Below, piece by piece: positions 31,546 to 32,896 of a DNA stretch of 32,896 bases. The notes below the pieces were generated by a model. It saw only the letters and a program-made list of their open reading frames with translations, made no database searches and had not been told where the DNA came from. This stretch comes from RGIG1959 sp045540655 (GTDB taxonomy: Bacteria > Bacillota > Clostridia > Oscillospirales > Acutalibacteraceae). Numbering within the stretch: the stretch's first letter is position 1; the number at the start of each line of letters is the position of its first letter. Location: contig JAZQHP010000019.1 in assembly GCA_045540655.1 (NCBI GenBank), forward strand, positions 1 through 32,896, read 5' to 3'. The position numbers and the translations under genes are program-made.

Positions 31546-32406
31546 TTATCCTTCCGTAACACGAAGCCCCGTCATTGTCTCGAGCGTCGCCCGCTCGTAA
31601 CACGGTACATACAACTCCCATTCCTCGCCTTCATGCGTAAACATCAGCGCATAATACGGTTTCGCGTGAATCGCTCCAAACTGATCGGCGTTCATACGAT
31701 AGGCTTTGTACTCCCCCTGATTGAACGGTACATCCTTATTCCATTGCGACAGGCGCACCTGTTGTTTGACGGTGCGGATCCCTTGAAGCGACGCACGCGG
31801 AATCGCATATTTACATTCCATATTCGCCAGGCAGAGTGTATCGCTGTCTGTGAACACATAAAACGCCATGTTGATATGCGAATACAACTGCATGGTCTTT
31901 TCCGCATATTTCACTTCGCCGTTTTTTACCTTATAGTTCATCGCCAGCACGTCCATCGTTCCGGCATCGCGCGGAATCGCCAGTTCCTGCTCTATGGCAG
32001 CCGTCGCCTGTGCCAGTCGGTTTGCCGCAGAAACGGCTTCGTCTGTATTCTCCGCCGCGCGACCGGCTCTGACAAAAATGTGCGGCAATACAAGATATGC
32101 CGCAATCTCCAGCGCAAGCAGTACCATCAAAGCAATAAAAAGCGGCTGTTCTATGATCACGAGGCCCGCCTGTGTCGCTCGATTGCTCACAAGCGCCATG
32201 CCCATCGTCGTCAGAAATGCCAGCGCGAATAACACCATGATCGCCTTTTTGCCCCATTGGGGTCTGACGATTTCGATCCGTTCTTCCGTCGCCCGTTCAT
32301 ACGCCTCTACCATTGACGGCGGTGCGACGGCAACCAAAAACTCGTCGCCGTTCCTCTGTTCATTTTTGGCATTTGTCGTGATATCTGTCCCCAAAAACGG
32401 TTTCAT
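31546..32406 (-). CDS. Membrane protein with a PH-like or YcxB-like C-terminal domain, unknown function
   Basis: The 286-residue protein has a hydrophilic start, two transmembrane helices (about 54-73 and 87-110) and a cytoplasmic C-terminal region of about 170 residues. That region has the strand pattern of PH-like membrane-associated domains (YSHINMAFYVFTDSDTLC, then IPRASLQGI), which is a guess from pattern only. The ATG at 32406 follows AAAGGAGAG. It lies 24 bases after the deformylase stop and 14 before the next small membrane gene, which indicates one transcript. No function can be given. Confidence 0.7.
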   Translation of the reverse strand: MKPFLGTDITTNAKNEQRNGDEFLVAVAPPSMVEAYERATEERIEIVRPQWGKKAIMVLFALAFLTTMGMALVSNRATQAGLVIIEQPLFIALMVLLALEIAAYLVLPHIFVRAGRAAENTDEAVSAANRLAQATAAIEQELAIPRDAGTMDVLAMNYKVKNGEVKYAEKTMQLYSHINMAFYVFTDSDTLCLANMECKYAIPRASLQGIRTVKQQVRLSQWNKDVPFNQGEYKAYRMNADQFGAIHAKPYYALMFTHEGEEWELYVPCYERATLETMTGLRVTEG

Positions 32407-32430
32407 TCGTCGTCTCTCCTTTGAGTATTG

Positions 32431-32844
32431 TCAGATCAGCACGCCGTTCAGATGATCGATTTCGTGCTGAATAATCTGTGCGGTCCAATCCTGAAAGGTC
32501 TTGATGCGGGTTTGTCCGTCGGCGGTCTGCCATTGGACTTTGACCGACCGATACCGCCGACACGGGCGCGGTCCGCCGAGCAGCGACAGACAGCCCTCCT
32601 CCGTTTGATAGGGGTCGGCGGTTTTGAGAAGCTCGGGGTTGAACATCACGCGGTACTCGTTGCCGTCCGCGACGGCGATGATGCGCTTGCGCACACCGAT
32701 CATATTCGCCGCCATCCCGACGCACTCCGACCGATGCGCTTTGAGCGTGTCGAGCAGATCGTCCGCCACCGCCTTATCCGCCGCCGTTGCTGTTTCAGAC
32801 GGCGCCGAAAGTAACAGCGGATCGTGCACCAGCTCCCGTATCAC
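32431..32844 (-). CDS. def: Peptide deformylase-like protein with atypical motif 1
   Basis: Peptide deformylase removes the formyl group from the N-terminal methionine of new proteins. The 137-residue protein keeps motif 2, EGCLS (83-87), and motif 3, HEIDH (127-131), so the metal ligands C85, H127 and H131 are present. Motif 1 reads GMAANMIG (43-50) where active enzymes have GxAAxQ; the catalytic Gln is Met here. Such short forms occur in gut Clostridia; their activity is uncertain. The start is GTG at 32844 behind AGGGGAG, and it overlaps the TGA of an upstream frame. Another deformylase may exist elsewhere in the genome. Confidence 0.85.
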   Translation of the reverse strand: MIRELVHDPLLLSAPSETATAADKAVADDLLDTLKAHRSECVGMAANMIGVRKRIIAVADGNEYRVMFNPELLKTADPYQTEEGCLSLLGGPRPCRRYRSVKVQWQTADGQTRIKTFQDWTAQIIQHEIDHLNGVLI

Positions 32845-32896
32845 GGCGTATTCTCCCCTTTCTCCTCATCCATATCGATGCCCATCTTCACGATCA
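32841..32896 (-). CDS. C-terminal end of an unidentified upstream gene
   Basis: A frame open to the window edge codes for the last 17 residues of a protein, ending in an acidic DMDEEKGENTP tail. Its TGA overlaps the GTG start of the deformylase by four bases, the pattern of a coupled operon gene. Too little is present to identify it. Confidence 0.45.
   Translation of the reverse strand, partial: IVKMGIDMDEEKGENTP

Overview
The window comes from the chromosome of a spore-forming Firmicute, most likely a Clostridia member of the Ruminococcaceae/Oscillospiraceae type. Supporting signs are spoIIP and spoVAC with plausible SigE and SigG promoters, two T-box leaders, a MurT/GatD pair, AGGAGG ribosome sites, SigA promoters with 17-18 bp spacers, fairly high GC, and a run of secreted proteins ending in type I dockerin domains. 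No species can be named from the sequence alone.

Positions 1-16.5 kb are mostly housekeeping. They hold a threonine ammonia-lyase cut by the window edge behind an Ile-type T-box, a PRK06851-like P-loop protein, murT-gatD, a membrane-anchored surface protein, spoIIP divergent from rpsT, birA divergent from a class I aminotransferase, rplM-rpsI, a lipoprotein, a Thr T-box with thrS, an XRE-type membrane regulator, an ECF sigma/anti-sigma pair, and a trxA-rubredoxin-rubrerythrin cluster. Convergent neighbours share bidirectional hairpin terminators.

Positions 16.7-30.5 kb are the unusual part: five consecutive minus-strand genes for large secreted proteins of about 750-990 residues, each with its own SigA promoter and terminator. 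Two carry calcineurin-like phosphoesterase domains, two carry Amidase_2 N-acetylmuramoyl-L-alanine amidase domains (one with SH3b, one with a Listeria-Bacteroides repeat), and one carries a GH25 lysozyme domain. All five end in the same roughly 130-residue beta-rich module followed by a dockerin. A divergent sixth copy of the module is fused to a C-terminal membrane anchor in the gene at 4391-5203. The set looks like a dockerin-tagged peptidoglycan-hydrolase system rather than a plant-fibre cellulosome. No cohesin or scaffoldin lies in the window.

Positions 30.6-32.9 kb hold a stand-alone spoVAC and, on the opposite strand, a likely operon of peptide deformylase and two membrane proteins.

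Two enzymes lack expected catalytic residues. The GatD homologue has neither its glutaminase Cys nor its His, and the deformylase lacks the motif-1 Gln.
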